From: Paramacrobiotus metropolitanus
Lineage: Eukaryota; Tardigrada; Eutardigrada; Parachela; Macrobiotidae
Assembly (NCBI RefSeq): GCF_019649055.1
Contig: NW_026570387.1
Coordinates: forward strand, 160,691 to 224,690
Reading direction: 5' to 3'
DNA length: 64,000 bases
The notes below the pieces were generated by a model. The model was not told where the DNA came from. It searched no databases and saw nothing but the letters and a program-made list of their open reading frames with translations. Below are positions 34,801-45,697 of the stretch, in pieces (position 1 is the first letter of the stretch; each line of letters starts with the position of its first letter). The position numbers and the translations under genes were made by a program.

Positions 34801-36827
34801 AACGCCAATACTGTCACAGTTGAACATCACTCGTGCAGTAAACTCTGTGAGATCGAACAACTGCGAAAACTGAACAACTGCGAATATTGAACGCTCGTGT
34901 AGGAACCGGCGCGTCTCGTATACTGCAAAAGCTACTGCGAATATTGAACAGTTGGTTACTATGAACACTTTTGAAGCAACCGGAGGTGTTCAGATTACAC
35001 AGGTTTTACTGTATTCGCATGCGAAGAAATATATGACGCTTGGGGTAAATGCGGGATCTCATTCATAATGGTCTTGCAGGTGCGCAGGAAGTGATCGTCT
35101 GCGTTGGCGGTGGCGAACCCCTCATGTATGATGCTTGCGTTGAGGCGTTCAGCCCGTCGATTCCAGCCGTCTGGCACCTGGCCGAACTACCCATTCCCGC
35201 CGACTGCTACAAAATAGCACTGCTGGACGCCAGCACCATTGCGGTTTCTCACTTTGCTGGCATGTATACAGTACAGCGCGACAGCCGCTACACCGGTCTG
35301 CGTGGCGAGTGGCGCGAGATGCCCCCGATGCAAACACCGCGCCGGGACTTCGGCCTTGCCGCGCTGAATGGTCGCATTTACGCCGTAGGCGGCATTGAGG
35401 TGGACAAACTCGGTACACTGGCGTCCGTAGAAGCGTACGATCCCACCCAGGAAACGTGGAGCGCCGTCGCGCCGCTGCCCGTGGAACTGAGCGGCGTGAG
35501 GACCGTGGGGTGCGACGGTCGACTGTTCGTGTTCGGCGGGGACGGGAGGGAGGAGGATGTGGGCCGCTGGGCCTTCTGCTACGATCCCGCTGGCGATACG
35601 TGGACCCGACTGCGCGACATGCTGATCCCTCGCGACTTTTGCAAGGCCATCGTGGCTCCCAGTGGGCTGATCTACGTTATTGGTAAGAATGGTAACTCAG
35701 CACTCGTGACGGTACAATTAACAGTAACGAGCCATAAGTGAATCACGCGCTAGAGTAGAGAGTGTATCGTATCATAGAGGCAGCCATAAGTCGGCTGCCC
35801 GTGGTGATCTCAGCGAGGGAGGGCGGTCAGATGAAGTCCTGTCTGTTGAGGAAATTCCGAAAAACGGCGATGGAACGGAATCGAACCGCTGGCTACCGAG
35901 TGTGATCCACGTAGCACAGCCACTGTGCCATCGCCGCTGTTGGCGAAAATCAAGATATTTGTGCTTGAGCTTGAGCCAACCAGGTAGGCGGCGGATGGGC
36001 GGCTGCTGTGTGTACAGAGGATTCTCCTCTCACAATCGCCAGTACGGTAGTTAGCCAGCTTCATTTATTTTTCACTTTACTGATATTTTTCTTTTGGTTT
36101 CTTGTTTGTGTGGGATCAAAGCTCCTTTCGTCACTATATAGTATGGACAGTCTGTATGGTTAACAACTCAGAGGGAAGGCGTGTTCGTCTCAGTTTTGAA
36201 AATGGCTGATGTCCATGTATGTAAAGTGAACAGTATGAAAAATATCGATGATTTCCGGCCGATATCGTTAGTGTGCATTGTGGAGTATACCGAAAGTGTT
36301 CGAGCGTTATGTACAAACACAGCTGACCGCCTTTCTAATGTGGCATAGCCTGCTGTCAGCACGGCAGTCCGGCTTCCGCCTGCGGCTGGGCATTGTCAGA
36401 TTGTGGTCAGTTTGTGTGACCCAATGGATGGTGTATGCTGTGTTGTGAATCACTAGGTGGAGCGGAGGTCGGGGTACCGTCAAAGCGCGTTGATGCCTAT
36501 GACCGCGTCAGCGATCAGTGGGTGCGAAAAGGTAAGTGCAATTCCGCTGTCGATATCACTGCCTGTCGGTGTGTCAGTACGACTTGCATGGGATGTCCTT
36601 CAAAACCGTGATATCAGTGTCGCTGTGTGATTACAGCGGATCTGATCGTGGAGCGCGATTCTCCCGGATGCGCTTGTCTGGATGGAAAACTGTACGTTCT
36701 TGGAGGGGATGTTGACAGCATCGAAGTGTACGACGAGGAGACGGACAGGTGGAGCCTGCTGGAGTGCCGACTACTGGACCCCCAGACAGACTTTGACTGT
36801 GTCGTGATGAAGCTGAAGCGCGAGTGA
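31844..36827 (+). CDS. BTB-BACK-kelch (KLHL-type) protein, six exons
   Basis: Exons 31844-32108, 33650-33935, 34185-34455, 35080-35682, 36457-36531 and 36637-36827; every junction is GT-AG and phase-consistent. Exon 1 begins the BTB domain: LCDVMLQGGEE, then HRNVLSVHSAYFRAVFTQEW. Exon 2 completes it (LVEYAYTLHL, FLQMDRVAGLCWEYVQQHL, NCLAV). Exon 3 is the BACK domain (ASEDVEVFSEDQVLGAVLRW). Exons 4-6 carry kelch blades (RIYAVGGIE, RLFVFGGDG, YVIG, KLYVLGGDV). Such proteins recruit substrates to CUL3 ligases. In exon 1 the frame slips by one base between VGIPA and HRNVL near 31985: the summed exons are one base short of 564 codons, so this is one small deletion or a sequence error. Intron 1 holds a long-TIR element and intron 4 a tRNA-like unit. 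Confidence 0.88.
32695..33316. mobile_element. MITE with long terminal inverted repeats, in kelch intron 1
   Basis: The left arm from 32695 (GGGCCCGTCGCGAGACCCCC...) matches the reverse complement of the right arm ending near 33310-33316 over roughly 180 bp. The octamer TCTCGCTC directly flanks it on both sides (32687-32694 and 33317-33324), a likely 8-bp target-site duplication. A third, diverged copy of the arm lies inside (about 32984-33105). Flanking DNA (about 32598-32680 and 33330-33580) contains repeated TGACCGAC or GTCGGTCA motifs in opposite orientation, so this element may have landed inside an older foldback element. No transposase. Confidence 0.8.
35866..35935 (-). ncRNA. tRNA-like Pol III unit (tRNA pseudogene or SINE head)
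   Basis: On the minus strand GGCGATGG ... CCATCGCC forms an 8-bp acceptor-like stem. TGGCACAGTGG fits an A box and GGTTCGATTCC is a perfect B box in a 5-bp T stem. CACAG/CTGTG can make a D stem. The GCTAC/GTAGC stem closes a 14-nt loop, too large for a normal anticodon loop. A run of five T follows directly, as in a Pol III terminator. It is most likely tRNA-derived rather than a working tRNA. It lies in intron 4 of the BTB-kelch gene, antisense. Confidence 0.65.
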
Positions 36828-37224
36828 AGTGCGAGCGAGAGCTGGATCTTTCCGTTGACGGCCGTATCGTGTTCGTTTTATTGGTCATAGGGTTATCTGT
36901 ACAGCGGGTTATTATGTTCTTAGGTTTCTATCAAAGTTCTGTTTCTATTACATTTGAAAGGTAGCGATCTGCGATTTGTGGATCTGCAAGGGCTCTACGT
37001 AGAGACCCTATGGTCTGTTCTTTTACTGTAAGCGTGTAACACTGACGGCTACCATCGAACTTGCCCGAACACGGGAAGTGGCTGGCCATTAAAAGCGGAT
37101 GAACATGGAAAGTTTGTTATGCTGACCATTGCAGCACTAGTACATAAAGAAGAGGAACACCAGTTAATTTATTTTAAAGTGAATGCGGTTTAATATCCCC
37201 ACGTTTCTTCTGCATTCGGCTGGA
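36828..37224. other. short intergenic gap between convergent genes
   Basis: 3' flanks of the BTB-kelch gene and of unit C. No gene seen. Confidence 0.45.
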
Positions 37225-40200
37225 TCAGTCGGGGAAGAATTCATCCAGAATGTGCATGGCTAAGCGACTGAGAACCGCCGCATTCAGTTGCCGCAAGTCA
37301 GCGCCATCCCACGGCTGAGGAAGGCCATCGGGTCCAACACTGCTGAACCTGATCAACCAACAGACCTGCTGCACAATTACTACTTATTGGACAATGTTCG
37401 TCTAAATGATTGAGAGGCTTATGCCGATAACCAAACCACAAGTAGAATTTCGAGAAAACACACGAGTCACGATTACGCTGGCCGTGTTAAAAATTCTAGT
37501 AATTAAAATGAGTTTTTTATAAATCCTGGAGATGGGAGAATGTTAGATTGTCTGAATCTGGCGACTTTTTTAAACCAGAAAGAATTAGTACGGTGGAAAA
37601 TAAATTAGTAGATGCGTATTTCCATCACAATCCTTACATACTCGTGCAGTTTTATAGTCTGCTGCTCGGATACGACTTTGCGCTGCTGTCTGTCGACTGT
37701 CAGCATCATAAACATTTTTCTCTGAGTCCAGCATCACTTACAGATTGAGGAATATGCGGATACCGGTCCATTGGTCGGGATAGGCCAGCGACCGCACCCA
37801 GCGAAGTAACATCCCCGTGACCTTTTCAGTCATGGTCTGACTGACAGGCGGGCAGTTGTCATTGACCGCCGTGATAAAGCGCTGGGACTGTTCAGCGGCC
37901 GTCTCGGTGCAGTGGAAACGCAGGAACGGAATACGAATCTGCAGATGTGCGCCGCGTGCCTTAACCATGTCGCCCGCCCTCTGACCGCTGTCGTCCAGCC
38001 ATGCCAGGTCGGCGGGAGCGAAGAAGAACAGCTGGTCCATTAAGGAATTGCCAGAACCCGTTGGAATGGCTGCGTTGTAGTCGACCAGCAGTAGCTGCCG
38101 GCACACTGTCATCCACTGACGAAGGCCGCGGCATTCGTACCGCGAAGCCTCCTCTCCGGGCATACGTCCAGTATCCATCAAAGCCGAGAGCGCTTCCGGA
38201 AGATCACCGGTGTTTTTGATGACGAGTAATGGCACACGACGATCTTTGGCGCCGAGTATGTGCCGGATCAGCCGCACCATGTTCCGGCACTCTCTCCTCC
38301 GATCAAAATTTAGCTGCCTCTCGAAGTCTGACAAATCTGCTTTTGAGATCGTAGCAGAATGTCCCTGGTCGTCCAGCAGTACCACGGTGTGTATCGATAC
38401 GGTCAGGCTTCGGTCCAGTAGCGACACGACTTGGTATGTGTGAAACTGGCATTCAGCGTTGATTTCGTGTTGCACAGGTTTTCCAGCGAGCAGTCGTGGT
38501 ATGGTGAGAATAATCTGCCGCTGGCTCGCAGCGTACTCTCCCAACAGCAGCGACCAGAGCGCGCATACCCTTTAAAACTTAAACTATTTCAAAGGTGACA
38601 TGTTAGAGCTTTATATCCGCCGGCGGTGAGAAACGGGCTAAGTAAGTAAATTAATGCTAGACCGCCTGCAGAATAAATTACCGTAATTATCGATTTATAA
38701 CCCCAGGGTTACAAATATTTCGAACGCCTCACGGGGTGGGCTCTAATTACGGGCATGGTCTTGTACTCGTATTTAGGGGGCTTCAAGTTTTCAAACCAAC
38801 GTTTTGGGATTTCACAATATGGGCTTTACGGCATTTAATTAAGCCCATGGGCCTATATTTCGGGAGGGGGGCGGCTTCTAATTTCAAACGACCTTAGGGG
38901 TGCGCTTTAATTACATGGGGGAGCTCGAATCCGATAATTACGGTATACAGCGTATACTGTATGCCACCCCTTGCACTGCGAAGTTTAGCAACTTCAACCA
39001 AAGTGTTCATTTACCCAATCAGTTGCCGCAAAGTTGCTTTCAGCGCTTAGTCGTCCACTGACCATCGTACATAGTCAGTGGACGACTAAACGAATGGAAT
39101 AGTGCATCTTAGCAAAAAAGTAGACGTACCGATTTAGCCGTAATTGAGTTACCACATCGAAATGCAGCAAAATGTGCCCCAAAATCGGATATGGGAGATC
39201 ATTAATGTGCACTGCTTCCTCATCTACAAGATAAACCGATTGTTCAACCCAAAACTGATGACTCGCAATTTTCCCATCGACTGTCACGAGTCGAACTAGC
39301 GCGTTTTGTTAGACCCTCTTAGTGTTCTTCGCTATCTCAGGCTTTCTTACAGATGTTTTTAGATTTCTTGGTTTTATTAGCCGTCGCCAGGTGACGGTCG
39401 ACGGAGTGTGAGTCGACAATATAATGTCGACCAACCAGAATTCTCGTTAGTATCCAATGTTCTTGGAACCACTACGCTAAATCACGGTGCACGTCGGTGT
39501 CACGGTGTACACTGTAACCGCCTATGAAGGCAGTCAGGCATAGAAGTGCCCCTATTTAATGGTCTTTCTACTGGATTGAAAGTGTCTCTGATCTGGAATT
39601 ATCCATTTTATGTATTTGCTCCCATTTATTCCTTTTAGTGAATAAAAGCTATTATTTAGGGATACCCCAGGTTTCCCCACATTGTAGGTTTATAGGATAT
39701 AGGTAGTACAGTGGAACCTCGCAACCCTGAACACCCTCGGTACGTAATTTCCTGTTCAACGTTCGAGGTGTTCACCGTTCGGGGTGTTCAAAGTCGGATC
39801 GAAGTTCCACTGCACTACAGAACCTATGACACTAACCAGGTTGCACGGTCCCCATTATATCCGCCTCACTGTTAATACCCGGCCTTATCCTCGGCTTCTG
39901 CGCCGTGAGGCATTCCAGGCAGGCTTCTTTCAGGGCATCCGCCGTCCAGAACTTACTGCGTCCGAATGCATCACCGTGCACTTCGGCGCAGACGAACGAC
40001 ACCGTCCCCGTGTCCACCCGGGCAAAAACCCGAAAGTCCACATCCACGCAATAGAACGCCCGGTGATCGGTAGGGGCCGAAGGTGAATGTAGTCGGGTGC
40101 ACTGGAACGACCTCTCCTCCTCATCGATGGGAAAGGACCGGGCAAACTGGCAGCTGGTGTCACACAGCGTGTCAATGTCACCCCTGCCCAAAGTTATCCG

Positions 40201-40743
40201 GCACGCCCATCCCACAAACTTCGGCAACAACGCCACATCCCGCAATAACTCTGCCGGCTCAAAAGGGACGACGTGCTTCCTGTACACGAATTGTGTTTTG
40301 GCGTCGGAAAAGCTGGGTTCATTGTGCGTCGGAAGCTCCGTGACAATCTGGCAGATATCGACGATGCAGGCCCGATTGGCACCATCTGGACGGACACCAA
40401 CCAGGGCAACAAATATTTTGTCCCACACTTCGCGAGTAATGGTCGCTGGGCGAAATACCATTGGTCCACCCTGGGTATCCCGCAGAGCCACCTGGATAGA
40501 GCTGCCACGGTTTTGAGGCCCCCATTGACGCAGGAAATTGTGTGGCCAGATGTGACGGGTGAGGATCCATTCGGGGCGGACGGTCGGTGAATCGAAGTCG
40601 ACAAGGAAGCGGTCGCCGTCAATGTCCTGCACGTAGCCCAACCACCACTGGTCGTTGTCGCGCTGCACCAGCACCGTGTTCCCGAAGTTCACTTCGCGGG
40701 CGTTGGAGTGAAACTGGCGATAGTATAGCGGTGATGCGTACAT
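37225..40743 (-). CDS. F-box protein with N-terminal Tudor/Agenet-like domain, unit C, intact
   Basis: Exons 40743-39837, 39223-39130, 38569-37742 and 37348-37225: all GT-AG, all in phase, 1953 nt, 650 residues. It is the only copy here without a defect. Exon 1 (1-302): EVNFGNTVLVQRDNDQWWLG and YVQDIDGDRFLVDFDS look like a Tudor/Agenet-type chromatin-reader fold, close in pattern to the FMRP N-terminus; the rest is family-specific with spaced Cys. Exon 2: VHINDLPYPILGHILLHFD is an F-box, completed by VCALWSLLL at the start of exon 3. Exon 3 (276 residues) is unknown, ending AYPDQWTGIRIFLNL. Exon 4: WDGADLRQLN and AMHILDEFFPD-stop. By analogy it would be an SCF (SKP1-CUL1) substrate receptor. 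Head-to-head with unit D, 1087 bp between ATGs. Confidence 0.88.
39709..39812. mobile_element. small pogo/Tigger-like MITE in unit C intron 1
   Basis: 104 bp with ends CAGTGGAACCTCG and the reverse complement of CGAAGTTCCACTG (one mismatch in 13), the terminal repeat typical of pogo-group Tc1/mariner elements. A TA precedes it; CA follows. It lies only 24 bp past the exon 1 splice donor. Confidence 0.75.
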
Positions 40744-41830
40744 AATGTTTTTACCGCCAATATCAGGTTCACGTTCACATAAAGAAGCCTGCGCTGGTAT
40801 ACACTAATTAAACTGATTCAAAATTCAAATCAGTACGCACTTTATGGTAGTCTGGTAGGTCGTCGATGGCTTCCGGCTGTAGTGATTGGTGAGTAGTGAG
40901 TTGCTAAATCCGTAGAAGCTGCAGGAACATCGCGTAAAAATCTAGCCAGATCATTATACTCCCATAGACACAGCCACTTGCACACTACCGGAACAGTACA
41001 ATAGGGAATCGGATGCAGAAACCCCACCGCAAAGGCTTATGCAGATTCACAACGATTTATTTACCGTTCGTTTGGCTCCACAGCTCCATACTCTATACGG
41101 TAAAACGGAAACACTTGAGATGCTCTTGTTGGCGGTGTTTAACTGCATGTGCTCGCTTGCATGCTGACATGAATGATTGTGCCGCATCGAGTGCCGGTAC
41201 GGTGGTGCATGACTCACGTCAACGCAGCCGGTGCAACGTCGACAGTTTTTAACTTGTAAGGCTAACTACAATCGATTTTTACCGCTTGAAGAAGCCTACA
41301 TTACAATGTCATAAGTTCCTGTGGCTTCCGTTGGACCATCTTGACATAATTCTGATTCCGCGACAGAGCCTGACATTGAGGTTTTTTTTATTTTAACGCT
41401 CTTTTATCAGTATCGCCTTTAATTTTCTGAGACGTGTTGTATGAAAGATATTGTGCGTACTCTACTGCTGTTAAGATAAAAGTGGTATAAAGAAGCGAAA
41501 CGCAAAATCTCTGCACTCGGTTAGATGCTTTTAGAGAGGACACAGGAGAAAACGGTCCACTCAGTTCCTGAAGCAGAGAAATCGGTGCTGCTTTGATGCT
41601 GCTTGCGTTCAGGAAACGTTCTGTATCGGTAAGAGGCTGTATGAAATGTACAGTATTTATGATATGTCCTGAAATAATGTACTTACTGCGCAATTTGGCA
41701 TTTAACCAATGTTCATGTGAGTAGCTCAATAAAACCTCTTCACCTTCGATGTTTTTCGTAGATGCGGCAATGTGAGAGAACCCATTGACGCGGACTTTAA
41801 ATTTGATTACTCAATAAAGCAACACTCACC
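40744..41830. promoter_or_regulatory. bidirectional promoter region between units C and D
   Basis: The two divergent family members start 1087 bp apart, so both promoters must lie here. Both 5' flanks have CTCAATAAAGCAAC-like or TTTATGG-type sequence close to the ATG, but I cannot define a core promoter. Confidence 0.4.
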
Positions 41831-44800
41831 ATGTACGCATCACCGCTGTACTTTCGCAAGCTGCACACGGGCGCTCGCGAGGTGAACTTCGAGAACACGG
41901 TGCTGGTGCGGCGCGACACCGACCAATGGTGGTTGGGATACGTGCAGGAAATCGACGGCGACTACTTTCTCATTGACTTCGACTCGACCACCAACCGCCC
42001 CGAATGGATCCACTCCCGTCATCTTTGGCCAGACAATTTCCTCCGCCAAACGGGGGCTTCGAATCGTGGTCGTTGCGTGCACGTGGCAGTGCGGGATACC
42101 TTCGAAGGACCGATGGTGTTCCGACCCGGGACGATCACGCGCGAGGTGGCTGCCATGTTTTACGGTGTCCGCCTTGACGGTGACCCTCCAACTAACACGG
42201 TTCTCATCGCGGATGCGTCCCAATTCGTCTCGCAACTGCCGACGCCCGATGTCCGGTGCATCTTCTTCGGAGGCCACACGAAATACGTCTACCGCCAGTA
42301 TGTCATCAACTTCAAGCAGGCGCGGTTATTGCGCGCTGTGGAGTTCTTGCCCCGAGCTGTGGCACGGGCGTGCCGGGTCACGTTGGGTCCTGGTGATGGG
42401 GTCTGCGGCGTTGCCTGCCATTTTGACTGGTCGGTGCCCATCGGCTCGGCGATCGCCATGTTCCATTGCGCCGGATTGCATCGTCCCACACCGTCGGGGC
42501 CCAGCGGAATTTAGGCGAAGTTTTATAGATTCGATGTGGGTTGTCGGGTGTTTGCGCGGGTGGACACGGGGACGGTGACCTTTGTCTGCGCCGAAGTGCA
42601 CGGTGATCCCGCCGGACGTAGTATGTACTGGACTGAAGATGCTTTGAAGAAGGCCTGCCGGGACTGCCTCAGACAGCAACAGGAGCTGCGAGCGCCTAGT
42701 ACAAGGTGGCTGAGCAAAATGGTGGTCTGGTTTACCAAGGTGCGCTGGGCTCCTTTAATGCTTGAATCACAAAATTTTTAGTTGCGTTCGAAAGAGCAGT
42801 GTTTACAACATACACCAGTACAAGTAGCTTTAAGCAAGAATCTGTATTTTTTATGAACATTTTTGAAAAACTGGGTGGTGCTGGAGAACGAAAACATTTG
42901 CTTAACCTATTTTTAAAGGGAATGACCCAGTACATGGGATCAAATTCGTGCGCATGCACGAAAACTTTCACTTTCTCGCTCACTCTTAATTTCCCAAACA
43001 CTTATTGTTTTGTTTTGTGAAGTACAGTAGCAAGTGAATTTTTATACATTGGCTCAAAAACCGTTTGTGCGCACAACATTCGGTTCGGGAGTTATGGTTG
43101 TTAAGCAATTCCAAAAGGTTTACTACTAACTGCGCTCAGGTGTACTGAAAATCCAATAGACCGACCTACTTTAAATCCTATATGTAAACGCACATTTGCA
43201 TGAAGATCGCATGTACACAAAATGGTTTTTCGTGAACGCTGCAGAAAGTCGAAGTGCCAAAAACTGGCCAACTGAAACTCATTTTGGCAATTGGACGATC
43301 TCTTAGCGCCATTTGCCCATTAAACCGACATTTTTTGTTCTAGACTACTGTGCAAATTAGAATGCGAAGAGTGATTCGCGAAAATCACACCAAACGTGGA
43401 CACCGCCATTCCGTTCACCAAGCCGGTAATATGTATCTGCGAAGGTTTGCATCCAATTACAAAATATGCTTTGAAAGCAAGGCGAAAGAGTGTTTTAGAG
43501 TGCGTGGTCAATTTCGGTAGATGTGCACGCCGGATTACTGTACTTGCAGAGGTGGAAGAGATCCACATCAATGACCTTCCGTATCCGATTCTGGCGCACA
43601 TTCTGCATTGTCTCGATCTAATTGGTCAGCTGCGGATACAGCGGTAAGTTGTCAATACTTTTTGCATAAGTGCTTTTCATGTAGGTTGACAAGTTGAAAT
43701 ATTGTAGTGAGAAGGAGTGTTGGTGTTCAGAACAAAAGAATTTACAAACATACTGAGACCTATCTTTTGATTGCCACTTGCAATTAGGGTGTGCGTGCTG
43801 TGGAAACTTCTGTTGGAACAGTCTACCGCCAGTCAACGGCACATGATTCTCGACTTCCCGCTGCTGGCCGCAGGAAAACCGGTACATGAGAAATCCGGTG
43901 ATAGCGCCTTTCGATTAAACGTCGAAAGACACTATTATACATACCAACTCGTGGCGCTGCTTGACCGCCACCTTGGCTTAACCAATATGGACACCGTGGC
44001 GTTGGTGGCGACTGCGGGACATACGGGTTATAATTCACGGAAAGCATGTCACGCTCAGATGCGCGATATCCGGCACATCTTCCAAGCCAAAGATCTTCGC
44101 CTGCCGCTGATTATTATCAAAGACAGCGGAGACCGTCCGGAAGCGGCATTGATGCATATGACCGTCATGACGGCGGAGACGGACGGGTACCGCTGCCGGG
44201 TGCTGTCCCAGTGGATGGGCGTGTGCCAGCAACTGCTGCTGATTAACTACACCACGTCCCTGCCGACGGGTCTGCATTCCCTACTCGATCTGCTCTTCGG
44301 CCCCGACGCCAGTAAGACGACCTGGGAAGATGGTGGGGATGTGGCGGCGCGCTGGATGGAGCGCGACACGCTGACCATCACTATTCCGTTCCTGCGCTTT
44401 CACTGCACGGAGACGGGTAAGGAGCAGCGCGGGCGCTTTATCGCGGCGGTGAATGACCACTGTCCGGCCGTCAGTCAGGGGATAACCGCAAAGGTCACCA
44501 AAATGTTGGCACGCTGGGTGCAGACGTTGGTCTATCCCGATCAGTGGACTGGGATTTGCCAATTCCTCATCCTGTAAGTGCTATATGGTTTAGAACACTA
44601 CCTGACAGCTTAAATTTCAACACTACAAACCAACCCAGATTTCTAACTTCTTGTACCGATTTATTTGGTAACCTACTCAAAACAACCGTAGCATTTCCTT
44701 CGTCAACACTTTAACTAAACCGCTGCTTGAGAAAAGCAGTAGAACCTAAATGATCTAGTACGTACAACGCAGTACTGCTTAAAATGGCACTCGCTGTTGC

Positions 44801-45002
44801 TGTTGTTCTCAGGTTCAGCAGTGTGGACCCTGATGGCCGTCCACAGCGGTGGGATGACGTTGACTTGCGGCAATTGGATGTGACGGTGCTCAGCCGCTTA
44901 GCCATGCACATGCTGGACGAATTCTTCCAAGACTGGTTGGAGCCGATGCATGTCGATGGAGGGAAACCTTTCACATGTCTTCAGCTGTCTAAAAAATACT
45001 AA
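41831..45002 (+). pseudogene. F-box/Tudor-like family, unit D: near-complete, premature stop and stop loss
   Basis: Exon 1 starts at 41831 (MYASPLYFRKLHTGAREVNF). It is open except for one in-frame TAG at 42512-42514, just before RFDVGCRVFARVDTGTVTF in the same frame; its 3' splice donor near 42730 is unclear. Exon 2, 43550-43643 (EEIHINDLPYPILAHIL). Exon 3, 43788-44573, intact and slightly shorter than in unit C. Exon 4, 44813-45002: the usual TGA after EFFQD has become TGG, adding 22 residues (WLEPMHVDG ... SKKY). All visible junctions are in phase. A product truncated at the TAG would keep the Tudor-like domain and lose the F-box, so it could still be expressed. Confidence 0.85.
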
Positions 45003-45697
45003 TGTGCCGATGGGCTATGGCCACCACGGCAGAGGCGAAGAAAGATCAATACCGCGGATTTTCGCGCGTCAATTGCACAACAGTAATCACGCTTCAAACT
45101 TATACGTTTATTTATACTTCAAACTTATACGTTTGTTTTCGTGATTCACTATGCTGGTGCCATGTGGTGCGTCTTGTGCGGACCTACACACCGGGACCTT
45201 CGCTTTACACACCGTCCTTTTTTTAGTAAACGTTTCCGATAACCTTGCGTTACGTTGCTTAGTCGCTCATGCATCCAAAACCTTTTCAGAAAGAGCCATT
45301 ATTAGGCACGACGGATCATTCGCACGCAAAGCAAATAAAGTTAAACAAGCTAGCCATGGGCTATAACATACAAGAAACAAAAGATTGGCACAAACGTACG
45401 TAAAATGAAGAAAACAGACATCAACCAAAAGCTAACTGCACTACCAGTTTAGGTACACAAGTATGTATCAGTAGAGAGCATAAAAACAGAAGAAGCACGT
45501 CGAAGAGTACTGGTACTGGTGGACGAACTAACTTCTAGTTACATGTCATGTCACAGATCACTAAGGCAGGAGCCAGACTGAATGAATTGCTACCGCAAAC
45601 GTAAGTCAGTTTTTTGAACCAAATTAGCGTACAACCGCGTAATAACTTGCATGGCGTTTCAATCTGTAACACAGTCTACTGTACATGTCGGGTTTAA
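45003..45697. other. intergenic between tail-to-tail units D and E
   Basis: 3' flanks only. TTCAAACTTATACGTTT is repeated in direct order at about 45089-45105 and 45118-45134. No gene. Confidence 0.4.
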
